From the NCBI GenBank assembly GCA_003512825.1, contig DOOI01000218.1:9571-19458 (forward strand): 9,888 nt of DNA, written 5' to 3'. Source of the stretch: Paracoccaceae bacterium (lineage in GTDB: Bacteria; Pseudomonadota; Alphaproteobacteria; Rhodobacterales; Rhodobacteraceae). The notes below the pieces were generated by a model that was not told where the DNA came from, did no database searches, and saw nothing but the letters and a program-made list of their open reading frames with translations. The position numbers were made by a program, and so were the translations under genes. This document shows positions 1 to 6,101 of the stretch, piece by piece; position 1 is the stretch's first letter; the number at the start of each line of letters is the position of its first letter.

Positions 1-492
1 CTTTCGGGTATTTTTGGCCTCGCCCTTTACAATTACCGCTATCTCACGGCGGCGCGCGACACTTTGGTGCAGGCTTTGGGCCTTGCGGTTGTAACGGGAT
101 TGTTCGTCGCCCTCTACACCACCTATGATGCCTATGGTGTGCGCGCAGCGGCCAATCCCTTTACCTTTATCGCGTGGTTCTTTGTGCTCGATGGCATTGT
201 TTTCCCCCCGATCAGCTATTTGCATTGGCGCGCGATGCCAAACCGTCCCGCGCCCAAGCCCTTGATGCTGCGTGGCCTGATTGGCGCGCTCATAGCGTTC
301 TTTTCCTTCGGTTCGATCATGATGGCCACGCGCCTCGACAAGGTGGGCGAAGCTGCGATATTGCGCGAAACCTCCACGGTCTTTGCCGCACTCATCGGCT
401 GGCTTGTGCTGAAAGAAACCGTTGGACCCCGCCGCATCGCGCTGATGTGTTTGATTGCACTTGGCGCCGTGATAGTTGAGTTCGGGGGTTAA
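1..492 (+). CDS. DMT-family permease, EamA domain (5' end missing)
   Basis: This is the C-terminal 163 residues of a drug/metabolite-transporter-type inner-membrane permease. The frame is open from base 1, so the gene starts outside the window, and it ends at TAA 490-492. A TTG at 64 is only an internal codon. The visible part is strongly hydrophobic, with about five membrane segments. It ends in the layout typical of a second EamA repeat: a short helix with RETSTVFAALIGWLVLKET (the conserved E-x-x-P/T-x-x-A-x-L-x-G-W-L-x-L-x-E pattern), then GPRRIALMCLIALGAVIVEF as the last helix. The substrate cannot be told from sequence. The yciB start lies 49 bases downstream on the same strand, so co-transcription is likely. 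Family assignment is firm and function is general only. Confidence 0.85.
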   Translation, partial: LSGIFGLALYNYRYLTAARDTLVQALGLAVVTGLFVALYTTYDAYGVRAAANPFTFIAWFFVLDGIVFPPISYLHWRAMPNRPAPKPLMLRGLIGALIAFFSFGSIMMATRLDKVGEAAILRETSTVFAALIGWLVLKETVGPRRIALMCLIALGAVIVEFGG

Positions 493-530
493 CCCCAATC
501 CCCCTCGGGCCGCGTCATGGCCCAAGACCC

Positions 531-536
531 AAGGAG
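531..536 (+). promoter_or_regulatory. Ribosome binding site of yciB
   Basis: AAGGAG lies 5 bases before the ATG at 542. It decides the start: the open frame extends back to a TTG at 476 inside the preceding gene, but only 542 has a good Shine-Dalgarno sequence and gives the usual YciB N-terminus. Confidence 0.8.
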
Positions 537-541
537 ACACT

Positions 542-1147
542 ATGGCCGAACGCACAATCCATCCGCTGGTGAAATCAGTTCTCGAATTTGGCCCGGTGCT
601 GGCGTTTTTCGCCGCCTATCTCATGCTGAAAGACGAGATATTCACCATTCGTGGCACGGAGTATGAGGGCTTCATTCTGGTCACAGCGGGGTTCGTGCCC
701 TTGATGGTTCTCTCTACGGGGATTTTGTGGAAACTCACGGGCAAGCTGTCAAAAATGCAGGCCCTGACGCTGATCTTGATCGTGGTCTTTGGGGGATTGT
801 CGGTCTGGCTCAATGATGAGCGGTTTTTCAAGATGAAACCGACGATGATCTACTTGCTGTTCGGCTTCATCTTGGGCTTTGGCCTTTGGCGCGGCGAAAG
901 CTATCTCAGGGTGGTGATGGAAGAAATGATGCCCCTCAAGCCAGAGGGCTGGATGATCCTAACCCGACGCCTGTGCTATTTCTTCTTGGCACTTGCTGTG
1001 CTGAACGAAGCGATCTGGCGTACGCAAACCACCGAAACATGGGTGTATTTCAAAACCTTCGGCCTGAGCTTGGCGATTTTTGGCTTCTTCATCTCGCAGG
1101 GCAAACTCTTTGGCCGCTACGGTATCTCCGAGGATGACAAAGCCTGA
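542..1147 (+). CDS. yciB: YciB/IspZ-type inner-membrane septation protein
   Basis: A 201-residue polytopic membrane protein of the YciB (septation protein A, IspZ) family, which has been linked to cell-envelope integrity and cell division. Family hallmarks are visible in order: LEFGPVLAFFAAY (14-26); the FKMKPTMIYLLFG stretch (97-109); and the C-terminal block with GWM-LTRR (136-143), LNEAIWR (154-160) and WVYFKTFG (167-174). About six hydrophobic segments fall near residues 14-30, 43-63, 74-90, 101-117, 143-160 and 169-186. The length is close to the usual size of about 180-210. The start is fixed by AAGGAG 5 bases upstream. It follows the EamA permease on the same strand, an arrangement I recall as common in Rhodobacterales, usually downstream of ftsY, which is not in this window. 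A hairpin plus T-run begins inside the last codons and should end transcription. Confidence 0.93.
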   Translation: MAERTIHPLVKSVLEFGPVLAFFAAYLMLKDEIFTIRGTEYEGFILVTAGFVPLMVLSTGILWKLTGKLSKMQALTLILIVVFGGLSVWLNDERFFKMKPTMIYLLFGFILGFGLWRGESYLRVVMEEMMPLKPEGWMILTRRLCYFFLALAVLNEAIWRTQTTETWVYFKTFGLSLAIFGFFISQGKLFGRYGISEDDKA

Positions 1148-1163
1148 GCAGGCTCAGGTTTTT
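1141..1163 (+). terminator. Intrinsic terminator of yciB, between convergent genes
   Basis: CCTGAG (1143-1148) pairs with CTCAGG (1153-1158) around a CAGG loop. The stem can extend by one G-U and one A-U pair, and a run of five T follows (1159-1163). The hairpin contains the yciB stop codon and overlaps the stop codon (1154-1156) of the convergent glutathione transferase gene. The T-run serves plus-strand transcription only. Confidence 0.7.
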
Positions 1164-1855
1164 CGGCCAAAAAGCACGCTTTCGGCGCGTTTGTCAGCTT
1201 GCACCGGGGTGCGAAGCTCTGCATGCAGCGCCCGCCCTCGCATTACACCGGGGCGATTGCCCACCTCCGCAAGCCATCGCGCCAGATGCGGCTTGTCGTC
1301 AAGCGTCTGCTCTTGGCCTTCCCAAAGCGAGGCCCAAGGCCAAATCGCCATGTCCGCAATCGAGAAAAACGCGCCTGCCACAAAGGCCCGATCTGCCAGC
1401 CGCGTGTCCAGCACCCGGTAAAGGCGGCCTACCTCGCTACGATAGCGGTCCTTGGCATAGGGCAGGTCTTGAGGCGGATCCATGACAGGGGCGTATTTCA
1501 GAAAGTGATGCGCTTGGCCCGCCATCGGCCCCACGCCTCCCATTTGCCACATCAGCCATTGATCCACTTCGATCTGATCGCGCGCCGTGGCGCCATAGAA
1601 TTGCCCGGTCTTGCGGGCGAGATATTGCAAAATTGCGCCAGACTCGAACAGCGAGACCGGTGCGCCATCCGGACCGTCCGGGTCGACGATTGCGGGCATG
1701 CGGTTGTTTGGTGACAGCTTGAGAAACTCTGGCTTGAACTGATCGCCTTCGCGGATATTCACCAGATGCACCTGATAAGGCAGCCCCATCTCTTCTAGGG
1801 CAATCGATATTTTCCAACCATTGGGCGTGGGCCAAAAATGGAAATCAATGCTCAT
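1154..1855 (-). CDS. Glutathione S-transferase, Nu-class/YfcG-like disulfide-bond oxidoreductase
   Basis: A 233-residue cytosolic GST. The N-terminal thioredoxin-fold half has the Nu-class signature TPNGWK (10-15), SPNNRMPAIVD (48-58, with the cis-proline P54) and LFESGAILQYLA (69-80), where E71-S72 bind the glutathione gamma-glutamyl group. The helical half has WLMWQMGGVGPMAGQAHHF (100-118) and the N-capping box SIADMAIWPW (165-174). This layout closely follows E. coli YfcG, which acts as a glutathione-dependent disulfide reductase/peroxidase rather than a classical conjugating enzyme; that activity is inferred here by homology. The start at 1855 is preceded by AGGAG at 9-base spacing; an ATG three codons earlier sits directly against the AGGAG and is less likely. 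It begins 38 bases after the hydrolase stop on the same strand, suggesting an operon. Confidence 0.92.
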   Translation of the reverse strand: MSIDFHFWPTPNGWKISIALEEMGLPYQVHLVNIREGDQFKPEFLKLSPNNRMPAIVDPDGPDGAPVSLFESGAILQYLARKTGQFYGATARDQIEVDQWLMWQMGGVGPMAGQAHHFLKYAPVMDPPQDLPYAKDRYRSEVGRLYRVLDTRLADRAFVAGAFFSIADMAIWPWASLWEGQEQTLDDKPHLARWLAEVGNRPGVMRGRALHAELRTPVQADKRAESVLFGRKT

Positions 1856-1893
1856 CGTGGTCATCTCCTGTTTCGCCGCAGGATGCGTCCAGA

Positions 1894-2829
1894 TCATGCC
1901 GGGTGCAAGAGGCCAAGGCCGGGCATCTTGGGCGAAGGTGATCGGGTGGCCAAAAGCGAAAGCGGCCATTCTTCGGGGTGGCGCAATATCTCGCGATGCA
2001 GCGCCATAGCGCCCGGATTTGCATAGCCCGCCCAATGGCATAGCGCCCGGCGCCTCAGCGTCAGCCCCATGCCGCGGGCTGCCAAAAGCGCTTGCAGTCC
2101 CGGTGCATCAAGATGCAGATCCACGCGGTTTTGCGCCCAACCCAGCCCCCCGGCGATACCCGCCCCCATACCCGTGTCCGGCCCGACATCAACGCGGCCC
2201 AGGCCCTGTGTCGTCTTGGGGCGCGCGTGCCGCAGGGCCCGTGCAAAGATCAGGTCAAAGGCCGCATTGGCGCGCCATGTGACATTGATCAGTTCCGCCT
2301 GTCGCCCGGCAGGCGTTGCAAGCGCTTCAAGCGCCGTCTTGCGCCATTCCGCCCCGGCCAGCGCGACGATCCGGCCCATGTCCCCGGCATCCAGCCATGG
2401 CAGCGCGGCCAAAATCACCCGCACGCCCAGCGAATGCCCAATCGCATGCACAGGCCGCCCCCCTGACCCCAAGCGCAGGCTTGCAATCACCGAGGCCAAC
2501 ATACGCCCCGCTTCTCCGGCGCGGCAATAGGCCTCTCTCAATCCACAGCGCGCATGCCAACCAATCGCCACGCATAGCCCGGTGCTCTGCGCGCTGGCAT
2601 CGAAACCCAACCCCTCAGGCCAACTCGTCACCCCGGTGTCACCAAGGCCAAAAATGTGCCGATGCGGGCAATGGCGGGAATGTCCCGGCTCAAAATTCCA
2701 GCCATGCACCATCACGATGATCGGTCCACTGCTCTGCCGGGCAGCCCGCGCCAAAGCCGAGCCCGCAGGCCGACCCCGCCCATGGATCTCTGCCCCCTCT
2801 GGTCCGATATTCACCCGCAAAATGGCCAT
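1894..2829 (-). CDS. Alpha/beta-hydrolase-fold protein, substrate unknown
   Basis: A 311-residue protein with the core of an alpha/beta hydrolase. A hydrophobic strand IIVMVHGW (37-44) supplies an oxyanion-type HG motif, and the nucleophile elbow GHSLG (131-135) puts the likely catalytic serine at 133. H265 in the CHWAGY context is the best candidate for the catalytic histidine; the acid is uncertain (D192, D237 and D241 are candidates). No signal peptide is visible, so it is probably cytosolic. The start ATG at 2829 has GAGGG just upstream. It could be an esterase, lipase or thioesterase, and the sequence does not decide. The GST gene follows 38 bases downstream, and metZ is divergent with about 280 bases between. 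Codon use resembles the neighbours. Confidence 0.75.
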   Translation of the reverse strand: MAILRVNIGPEGAEIHGRGRPAGSALARAARQSSGPIIVMVHGWNFEPGHSRHCPHRHIFGLGDTGVTSWPEGLGFDASAQSTGLCVAIGWHARCGLREAYCRAGEAGRMLASVIASLRLGSGGRPVHAIGHSLGVRVILAALPWLDAGDMGRIVALAGAEWRKTALEALATPAGRQAELINVTWRANAAFDLIFARALRHARPKTTQGLGRVDVGPDTGMGAGIAGGLGWAQNRVDLHLDAPGLQALLAARGMGLTLRRRALCHWAGYANPGAMALHREILRHPEEWPLSLLATRSPSPKMPGLGLLHPA

Positions 2830-2947
2830 TTTCCCTCACTCGCTGTGGTCCTTGATCTTGAAACTCCCGCTAACCGCAGGCTGCGACCAAGGCGTGACGG
2901 TTCGGTAAACGTCGCGTGACAGACTGCGCCTCTTGCCTTCGGATCTG

Positions 2948-2976
2948 TTGACGAGGCAGCGCGTGGGGCGTAAATG
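2948..2976 (+). promoter_or_regulatory. Putative sigma-70-type promoter of metZ
   Basis: TTGACG (2948-2953, 5 of 6 matches to TTGACA) and TAAATG (2971-2976, a weaker -10) are separated by exactly 17 bases. A start site 6-9 bases further on would fall around 2982-2985, right at the 5' strand of the SAM-II P1 stem. That coincidence supports the call. No start site is measured. Confidence 0.5.
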
Positions 2977-2982
2977 GCGGTC

Positions 2983-3034
2983 GTGGCGATTTGTTACCGG
3001 ATTGCGGGCCACTTTAAATAAGCCGCTAAAGAGG
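2983..3034 (+). ncRNA. SAM-II riboswitch aptamer in the metZ leader
   Basis: This matches the compact H-type pseudoknot of the SAM-II (metA motif) class, known from alphaproteobacteria upstream of methionine genes. P1 is GTGGC (2983-2987) with GCCAC (3008-3012). The first loop has the conserved GATTT (2988-2992), TTACC (2994-2998) and ATTGC (3001-3005). The A/T-rich stretch TTTAAATAAG precedes the conserved GCTAAA (3025-3030). The second helix is GCGG (3004-3007) with CCGC (3023-3026), extended by TT/AA and closed by CC (2997-2998) with GG (3033-3034). By alignment from memory to the crystallised SAM-II RNA, T2991, T3003 and T3027 correspond to the ligand-contacting U11, U21 and U44. SAM binding should lower metZ expression. 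Confidence 0.88.
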
Positions 3035-3080
3035 TCAGCCCGAGGGATCCCCAGCGCCTGACCGCGTACGGGGTTTTTTT
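3033..3080 (+). terminator. Expression platform of the SAM-II riboswitch: terminator with competing antiterminator
   Basis: The terminator pairs CCCC (3049-3052) with GGGG (3070-3073). An inner stem of GCGC (3054-3057) with GCGT (3064-3067) closes a CTGACC loop, and seven T follow (3074-3080). Upstream, GGTCAG (3033-3038) is exactly complementary to the loop CTGACC (3058-3063), and GGG (3044-3046) can pair with the CCCC arm. Together they form an alternative fold that excludes the terminator. The first two bases of GGTCAG are also the closing GG of the aptamer, so ligand-bound aptamer would block the antiterminator and favour termination. The stems are seen in the sequence; the switching direction is inferred. 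Confidence 0.75.
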
Positions 3081-3096
3081 ATGGGCAAAAGCGCCC

Positions 3097-3103
3097 GAAG
3101 GGA
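3097..3103 (+). promoter_or_regulatory. Ribosome binding site of metZ
   Basis: GAAGGGA ends 6 bases before the ATG at 3110 and supports that start. It lies outside the upstream terminator hairpin, so the riboswitch most likely acts on transcription rather than on translation. Confidence 0.7.
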
Positions 3104-3109
3104 TGCGAC

Positions 3110-4339
3110 ATGACACAAGGCAGGTCAAAAGACGGCACGGCTCAAAATCAAGGCAAGAACCGGGAAAACTGGAGCAAACGCACCCAGCTCGTTCATGGGG
3201 GCACGCGGCGCAGCCAGTATAACGAAGTCTCCGAAGCAATTTTTCTGACCCAAGGCTTTGTCTATGACACCGCCGAGCAAGCCGAAGCCCGTTTCATCAA
3301 AGTCGGCGACGATGAATTCATCTATGCGCGCTATGGCAACCCCACCGTGCGGATGTTTGAGGATCGGATTTCCGCATATCTGGGGTTTGAAGATGGTTTT
3401 GCCTGCGCCTCTGGCATGGCGGCGGTCAATGGCGCGCTCACGGCGCTTTTGAAAGCGGGCGATCACGTTGTGGCCTCGCGCGCGCTGTTCGGATCTTGCC
3501 TTTACGTGCTGCAAGATGTGCTCGCGCGCTTTGGTGTCGAAGTGACGTTGATCGACGGGACGAATAACGCCGCTTGGGATGCGGCTTTGCGGCCCAATAC
3601 CCGGCTGGTGTTTCTCGAATCAATCTCGAACCCGACGCTGGAAGTGATCGACCTGCGATATGTCTGTGACGCGGCGCATAAGGTCGGCGCTTTGGTGCTT
3701 GTCGATGATGCCATGGCCACGCCAGTGTTTTCCTACGCCAAGGAATGCGGAGCCGACATTGCCATCGTCTCGACCACCAAACATGTGGACGGGCAGGGGC
3801 GGATGCTGGGGGGAATCATCTGTGGCGACAAAGCTCTGATCCGTGGCCCGATCGAGGCCTATATGAAGCACACGGGCGGGGCGATGAACCCTTTTGCCGC
3901 TTGGACCCATCTCAAGGCCTTGGAAACCATGGAGCTGCGTGTGCGCGCCCAAGCGACGGCCGCGCTGCATGTCGCCGATGCGCTGGCGGGCCATCCCAAA
4001 CTCTCGGCGGTGCGCTATCCAACCCACCCCAAACATCCTCAATATGATCTCGCCTGCGCGCAGGCCCCCTTTGGCGGCACCGTGCTGACGCTGGATGTAA
4101 GGGGCGGTAAAGACGCCTGTTTCCGCTTTCTCAACGCCTTGGAAACAGTGTTGATTTCCAATAACTTCGCAGATGCAAAGTCCATCGCCACGCATCCTGC
4201 CACCACCACCCATCAGCGCCTGCCACAAGACCAGAAAGACCTCTTGGGCATCACGCCCGGTTTGGTGCGCCTTTCCATCGGTCTCGAAGACCCGGCTGAC
4301 TTGATCGCAGACCTCACTGCCGCGTTGGAGGCGGTATAA
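3110..4339 (+). CDS. metZ: O-succinylhomoserine sulfhydrylase (MetZ)
   Basis: A 409-residue PLP enzyme of the Cys/Met-metabolism family. MetZ makes homocysteine directly from O-succinylhomoserine and sulfide, in the cytoplasm, as part of methionine synthesis. Visible motifs: RYGNPT (74-79); the cofactor phosphate-binding stretch ASGMAA (100-105); NPT (174-176); VDDAMATP (198-205), with D199 expected to contact the PLP ring nitrogen; and STTKHVDGQGR (221-231), with K224 as the Schiff-base lysine. The DGQGR extension after the lysine is typical of MetZ rather than of MetB/MetC. Length and the polar 20-residue N-terminal extension are normal for the family. The SAM-II riboswitch upstream independently supports a methionine role. 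O-acetylhomoserine as substrate cannot be fully excluded by eye. Confidence 0.95.
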   Translation: MTQGRSKDGTAQNQGKNRENWSKRTQLVHGGTRRSQYNEVSEAIFLTQGFVYDTAEQAEARFIKVGDDEFIYARYGNPTVRMFEDRISAYLGFEDGFACASGMAAVNGALTALLKAGDHVVASRALFGSCLYVLQDVLARFGVEVTLIDGTNNAAWDAALRPNTRLVFLESISNPTLEVIDLRYVCDAAHKVGALVLVDDAMATPVFSYAKECGADIAIVSTTKHVDGQGRMLGGIICGDKALIRGPIEAYMKHTGGAMNPFAAWTHLKALETMELRVRAQATAALHVADALAGHPKLSAVRYPTHPKHPQYDLACAQAPFGGTVLTLDVRGGKDACFRFLNALETVLISNNFADAKSIATHPATTTHQRLPQDQKDLLGITPGLVRLSIGLEDPADLIADLTAALEAV

Positions 4340-4346
4340 GTTTTTT
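4318..4346 (+). terminator. Possible weak terminator of metZ
   Basis: TGCCGC (4318-4323) pairs with GCGGTA (4331-4336), with one G-U pair and a 7-base loop. It overlaps the end of metZ, and a T6 run follows at 4341-4346. The four bases between stem and T-run make it weaker than a standard terminator, so some read-through to folE2 is possible. Confidence 0.4.
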
Positions 4347-4394
4347 CCTTTGAAGTGATCCATTATGTCGATTGCGGCGTAATTCTAATCGGAT

Positions 4395-4423
4395 TTGGGA
4401 AAACGCGGTGGTTACCCTATATT
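4395..4423 (+). promoter_or_regulatory. Putative promoter of folE2
   Basis: TTGGGA (4395-4400) and TATATT (4418-4423, 5 of 6 matches to TATAAT) are separated by 17 bases. The predicted start site near 4430 leaves a leader of only about 25 bases. The -10 hexamer sits at the centre of a long palindrome listed separately. Confidence 0.5.
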
Positions 4424-4436
4424 AGAGTGACCGCCG
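4406..4436 (+). repeat. 31-bp imperfect palindrome over the folE2 -10 region (possible operator)
   Basis: The arms are CGGTGGTTACCCTA (4406-4419) and TAGAGTGACCGCCG (4423-4436), around a TAT centre. Thirteen of the fourteen arm positions can pair if G-U pairs are allowed, with one C-A mismatch. It could be a repressor operator on DNA. The alternative of an RNA hairpin requires transcription from further upstream, for example read-through from metZ. I do not recognise the regulator; it does not look like a Zur box. Confidence 0.5.
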
Positions 4437-4455
4437 GACCGCAGAGGGGACCGCC

Positions 4456-5553
4456 ATGAACTTTCATACGCCGGCACTGAACCGCCAGCCGTCGCGTGCA
4501 GAAGCCGAAGAGGCTTTGGCCCGGCTGCGCGCTTGGGCGGCACGCGCGACGGAAGCGGAAATTACTGATCTCGACCCCGGCGTGACGGCGCTTCTTACCG
4601 CCGCGCCCGATTCCTACCCGGTGCTGTCGCGGCTCTATCCGCATGGCTTCGAAGCGACCGCGTCTTACAAAGACACGCTTCCCGACCTGCAAAATGGCCC
4701 CTCTTCGCTCATTCGGGGCGCAAAACGGCAGATCCAGCACGTTGGCATCTCCAATTTTCGCTTGCCCATCCGCTTTCACACACGCGATGGCGCCGATCTG
4801 ACGCTTGAAACCAGCGTGACGGGCACTGTCAGCCTTGAGGCGGACAAAAAAGGCATCAACATGAGCCGCATCATGCGCTCTTTCTACAAGCATGCCGAAA
4901 AGACATTCAGCTTCGAAACAGTCGAAGCGGCGCTTGATGATTACAAGACCGATCTCGAAAGCTTTGATGCCCGCATTCAAATGCGCTTTAGCTATCCAGT
5001 GAAGGTGCAATCGCTGCGCTCGGGTCTGGAAGGCTATCAATATTATGACATCGCGCTCGAATTGATCGAGAGCGCAGGCGTGCGGAAGAAAATCCTGCAC
5101 CTCGATTATGTCTATTCCTCTACCTGCCCCTGCTCGCTCGAACTGTCCGAGCACGCCCGTCAGTATCGTGGCCAATTGGCGACGCCGCATTCGCAGCGCT
5201 CCGTTGCGCGGGTCTCGCTGGAAATCAAAGACGGCGCGGTCTTGTGGTTCGAGGATGTGATTGCCATGGCGCGGTCAGCGGTTCCCACGGAAACCCAAGT
5301 GATGGTGAAGCGCGAAGACGAGCAGGCGTTTGCCGAATTGAACGCAGCCAATCCAATTTTCGTCGAAGATGCCGCGCGCCTGTTTTGCCGCGAATTGCAA
5401 GATGATGAGCGCGTTGGTGATTTCCGCGTTATCGCCAGCCACCAAGAAAGCTTGCACAGCCATGATGCTGTGTCGGTTTTGGTGGAAGGCAGCACATTCG
5501 CCGCCGAGAGCCTGGACCCCCGGCTCTTCCAATCCCTGTTTCATATTGGGTGA
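4456..5553 (+). CDS. folE2: GTP cyclohydrolase IB (FolE2)
   Basis: A 365-residue cytosolic enzyme of the FolE2 family (COG1469), which converts GTP to 7,8-dihydroneopterin triphosphate, the first step of tetrahydrofolate synthesis. Characteristic blocks are QHVGISNFRLPI (94-105), KKGINMSRIMRSF (131-143), SSTCPCSLELSEH (221-233, with the conserved metal-site cysteine in the CPC pair C224/C226) and TPHSQRS (243-249). Length is normal for the alphaproteobacterial form. AGAGGGG ends 6 bases before the ATG. FolE2 tolerates metals other than zinc, unlike FolE1, and in several bacteria it is induced by zinc starvation, but I see no obvious Zur site here. Whether the genome also has folE1 cannot be judged from this window. 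It stands alone, between metZ and a strong hairpin. Confidence 0.96.
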   Translation: MNFHTPALNRQPSRAEAEEALARLRAWAARATEAEITDLDPGVTALLTAAPDSYPVLSRLYPHGFEATASYKDTLPDLQNGPSSLIRGAKRQIQHVGISNFRLPIRFHTRDGADLTLETSVTGTVSLEADKKGINMSRIMRSFYKHAEKTFSFETVEAALDDYKTDLESFDARIQMRFSYPVKVQSLRSGLEGYQYYDIALELIESAGVRKKILHLDYVYSSTCPCSLELSEHARQYRGQLATPHSQRSVARVSLEIKDGAVLWFEDVIAMARSAVPTETQVMVKREDEQAFAELNAANPIFVEDAARLFCRELQDDERVGDFRVIASHQESLHSHDAVSVLVEGSTFAAESLDPRLFQSLFHIG

Positions 5554-5594
5554 CGGCGGTTTTCGCTAATCCGAGAACCTGACGAAACCTGATC

Positions 5595-5627
5595 CACCCC
5601 CTTGGAGCCCCCGCCCCCAAGGGGGTG
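5595..5627 (+). terminator. Strong hairpin, likely folE2 terminator
   Basis: CACCCCCTTGG (5595-5605) and CCAAGGGGGTG (5617-5627) are perfectly complementary over 11 bases around a C-rich 11-base loop. What follows is TTGTGCATTTT rather than a continuous T-run, so termination may be partly factor-assisted. Confidence 0.65.
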
Positions 5628-5724
5628 TTGTGCATTTTCCGGTGGGGGGCGCATTGGGCCGCGATACACCTATTTTGTGGCAGGGCCGGGTCCGCCCCAT
5701 GCCGCAGCGTTGCTCTGCCTTATT

Positions 5725-5743
5725 TTTGCTGCAATGCAGCAAA
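5725..5743. promoter_or_regulatory. Perfect palindrome matching the PhaR-type motif CTGC-N3-GCAG
   Basis: TTTGCTGC (5725-5732) and GCAGCAAA (5736-5743) form a perfect 8-bp inverted repeat around AAT. The core CTGC-AAT-GCAG fits the binding motif reported for the polyhydroxybutyrate regulator PhaR in Rhodobacter and TGC-rich PhaR sites in Paracoccus. Further TGCA words follow at 5744 and 5757. The site lies about 110 bases before the DUF1127 start. The motif match is seen; the regulator is inferred. Confidence 0.5.
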
Positions 5744-5851
5744 TGCAGGGCGGCCATGCAGAGTTGGTAGTGGTAAAGTCATCCTCACTGACCTATTTTC
5801 AGTCACAGGGAGGAAACCACAGCAACTCAAGCCGCAAAGGTTTCCAAAAAA

Positions 5852-6079
5852 ATGGCACAACTGAGCATCAATATTGCATCCCCCGCCCGTGGCGTTTCGA
5901 CGGTCCTGTCGCAAGCGCTTTCTTCGGCCTGGGAATTCATCATCGCCTACGGGGAATCGAAATCGCGCTCGGCGCAGATCGACGCTCTCAATGCGATGTC
6001 TGACGAAGACTTGGCGCGTCGCGGAATCACGCGGTCGGGCATCGTCTCCTACGTTTTTTCAGACGTTGGCTTTCTCTAA
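5852..6079 (+). CDS. Small DUF1127 (YjiS-like) protein
   Basis: A 75-residue protein. The C-terminal part carries the DUF1127 motif: the W27 region, then LNAMSDEDLARRGITRSGI (46-64), which matches the family's L-x-x-L-(S/T)-D-x-(E/D)-L-x-x-x-G-(I/L)-x-R-x-x-I pattern. Alphaproteobacterial DUF1127 proteins are short and basic. One, CcaF1 of Rhodobacter sphaeroides, has been reported to bind RNA and affect RNA turnover; whether this one does so is not shown here. The start is not secure: before ATG 5852 there is only AAAGG at a long 11-base spacing, while the strong GGGAGG at 5808-5813 has no ATG, GTG or TTG in frame after it. A PhaR-type palindrome lies upstream, and two tandem hairpins follow within 90 bases of the stop. 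Confidence 0.82.
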   Translation: MAQLSINIASPARGVSTVLSQALSSAWEFIIAYGESKSRSAQIDALNAMSDEDLARRGITRSGIVSYVFSDVGFL

Positions 6080-6101
6080 GGCTTACGTCTTCCGGATCAG
6101 G

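Larger units (their letters stand above)
5554..5851. other. 298-bp intergenic region between folE2 and the DUF1127 gene
   Basis: It holds, in order: a terminator-like hairpin (5595-5627); a GC-rich stretch with no recognisable coding; a perfect palindrome with the PhaR-type motif (5725-5743) followed by two more TGCA words (5744-5747 and 5757-5760); and a strong GGGAGG (5808-5813) that is not followed by a start codon. I could not place a convincing -35/-10 pair. Confidence 0.6.

Noticed and set aside
476..541. N-terminal extension of yciB from a TTG at 476.
   Set aside because: It overlaps the EamA gene, has no ribosome site and is Pro-rich, whereas AAGGAG points to ATG 542.
1856..2041. N-terminal extension of the glutathione transferase to 2041.
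   Set aside because: It overlaps the end of the hydrolase gene in another frame. The YfcG-like N-terminus and AGGAG set the start at 1855.
2892..2920. Direct repeat GCGTGAC (2892-2898 and 2914-2920) between the hydrolase and metZ.
   Set aside because: Seven bases at 22-base spacing is interesting for a regulator on the same DNA face, but it is too short to separate from chance without relatives.
3081..3113. A ten-codon ORF (ATG 3081 to TGA 3111) overlapping the metZ start as ATGA, suggesting a leader peptide or translational coupling.
   Set aside because: Its ATG follows the terminator T-run directly, with no ribosome site, and the composition (two Arg, no regulatory codon run) shows no attenuation logic. 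The riboswitch already explains the control.
3620..4363. Long minus-strand open frame opposite metZ, and a similar one opposite folE2 (4417-5190).
   Set aside because: Both are antisense to clearly conserved genes, with no motifs or ribosome sites. They are shadows.
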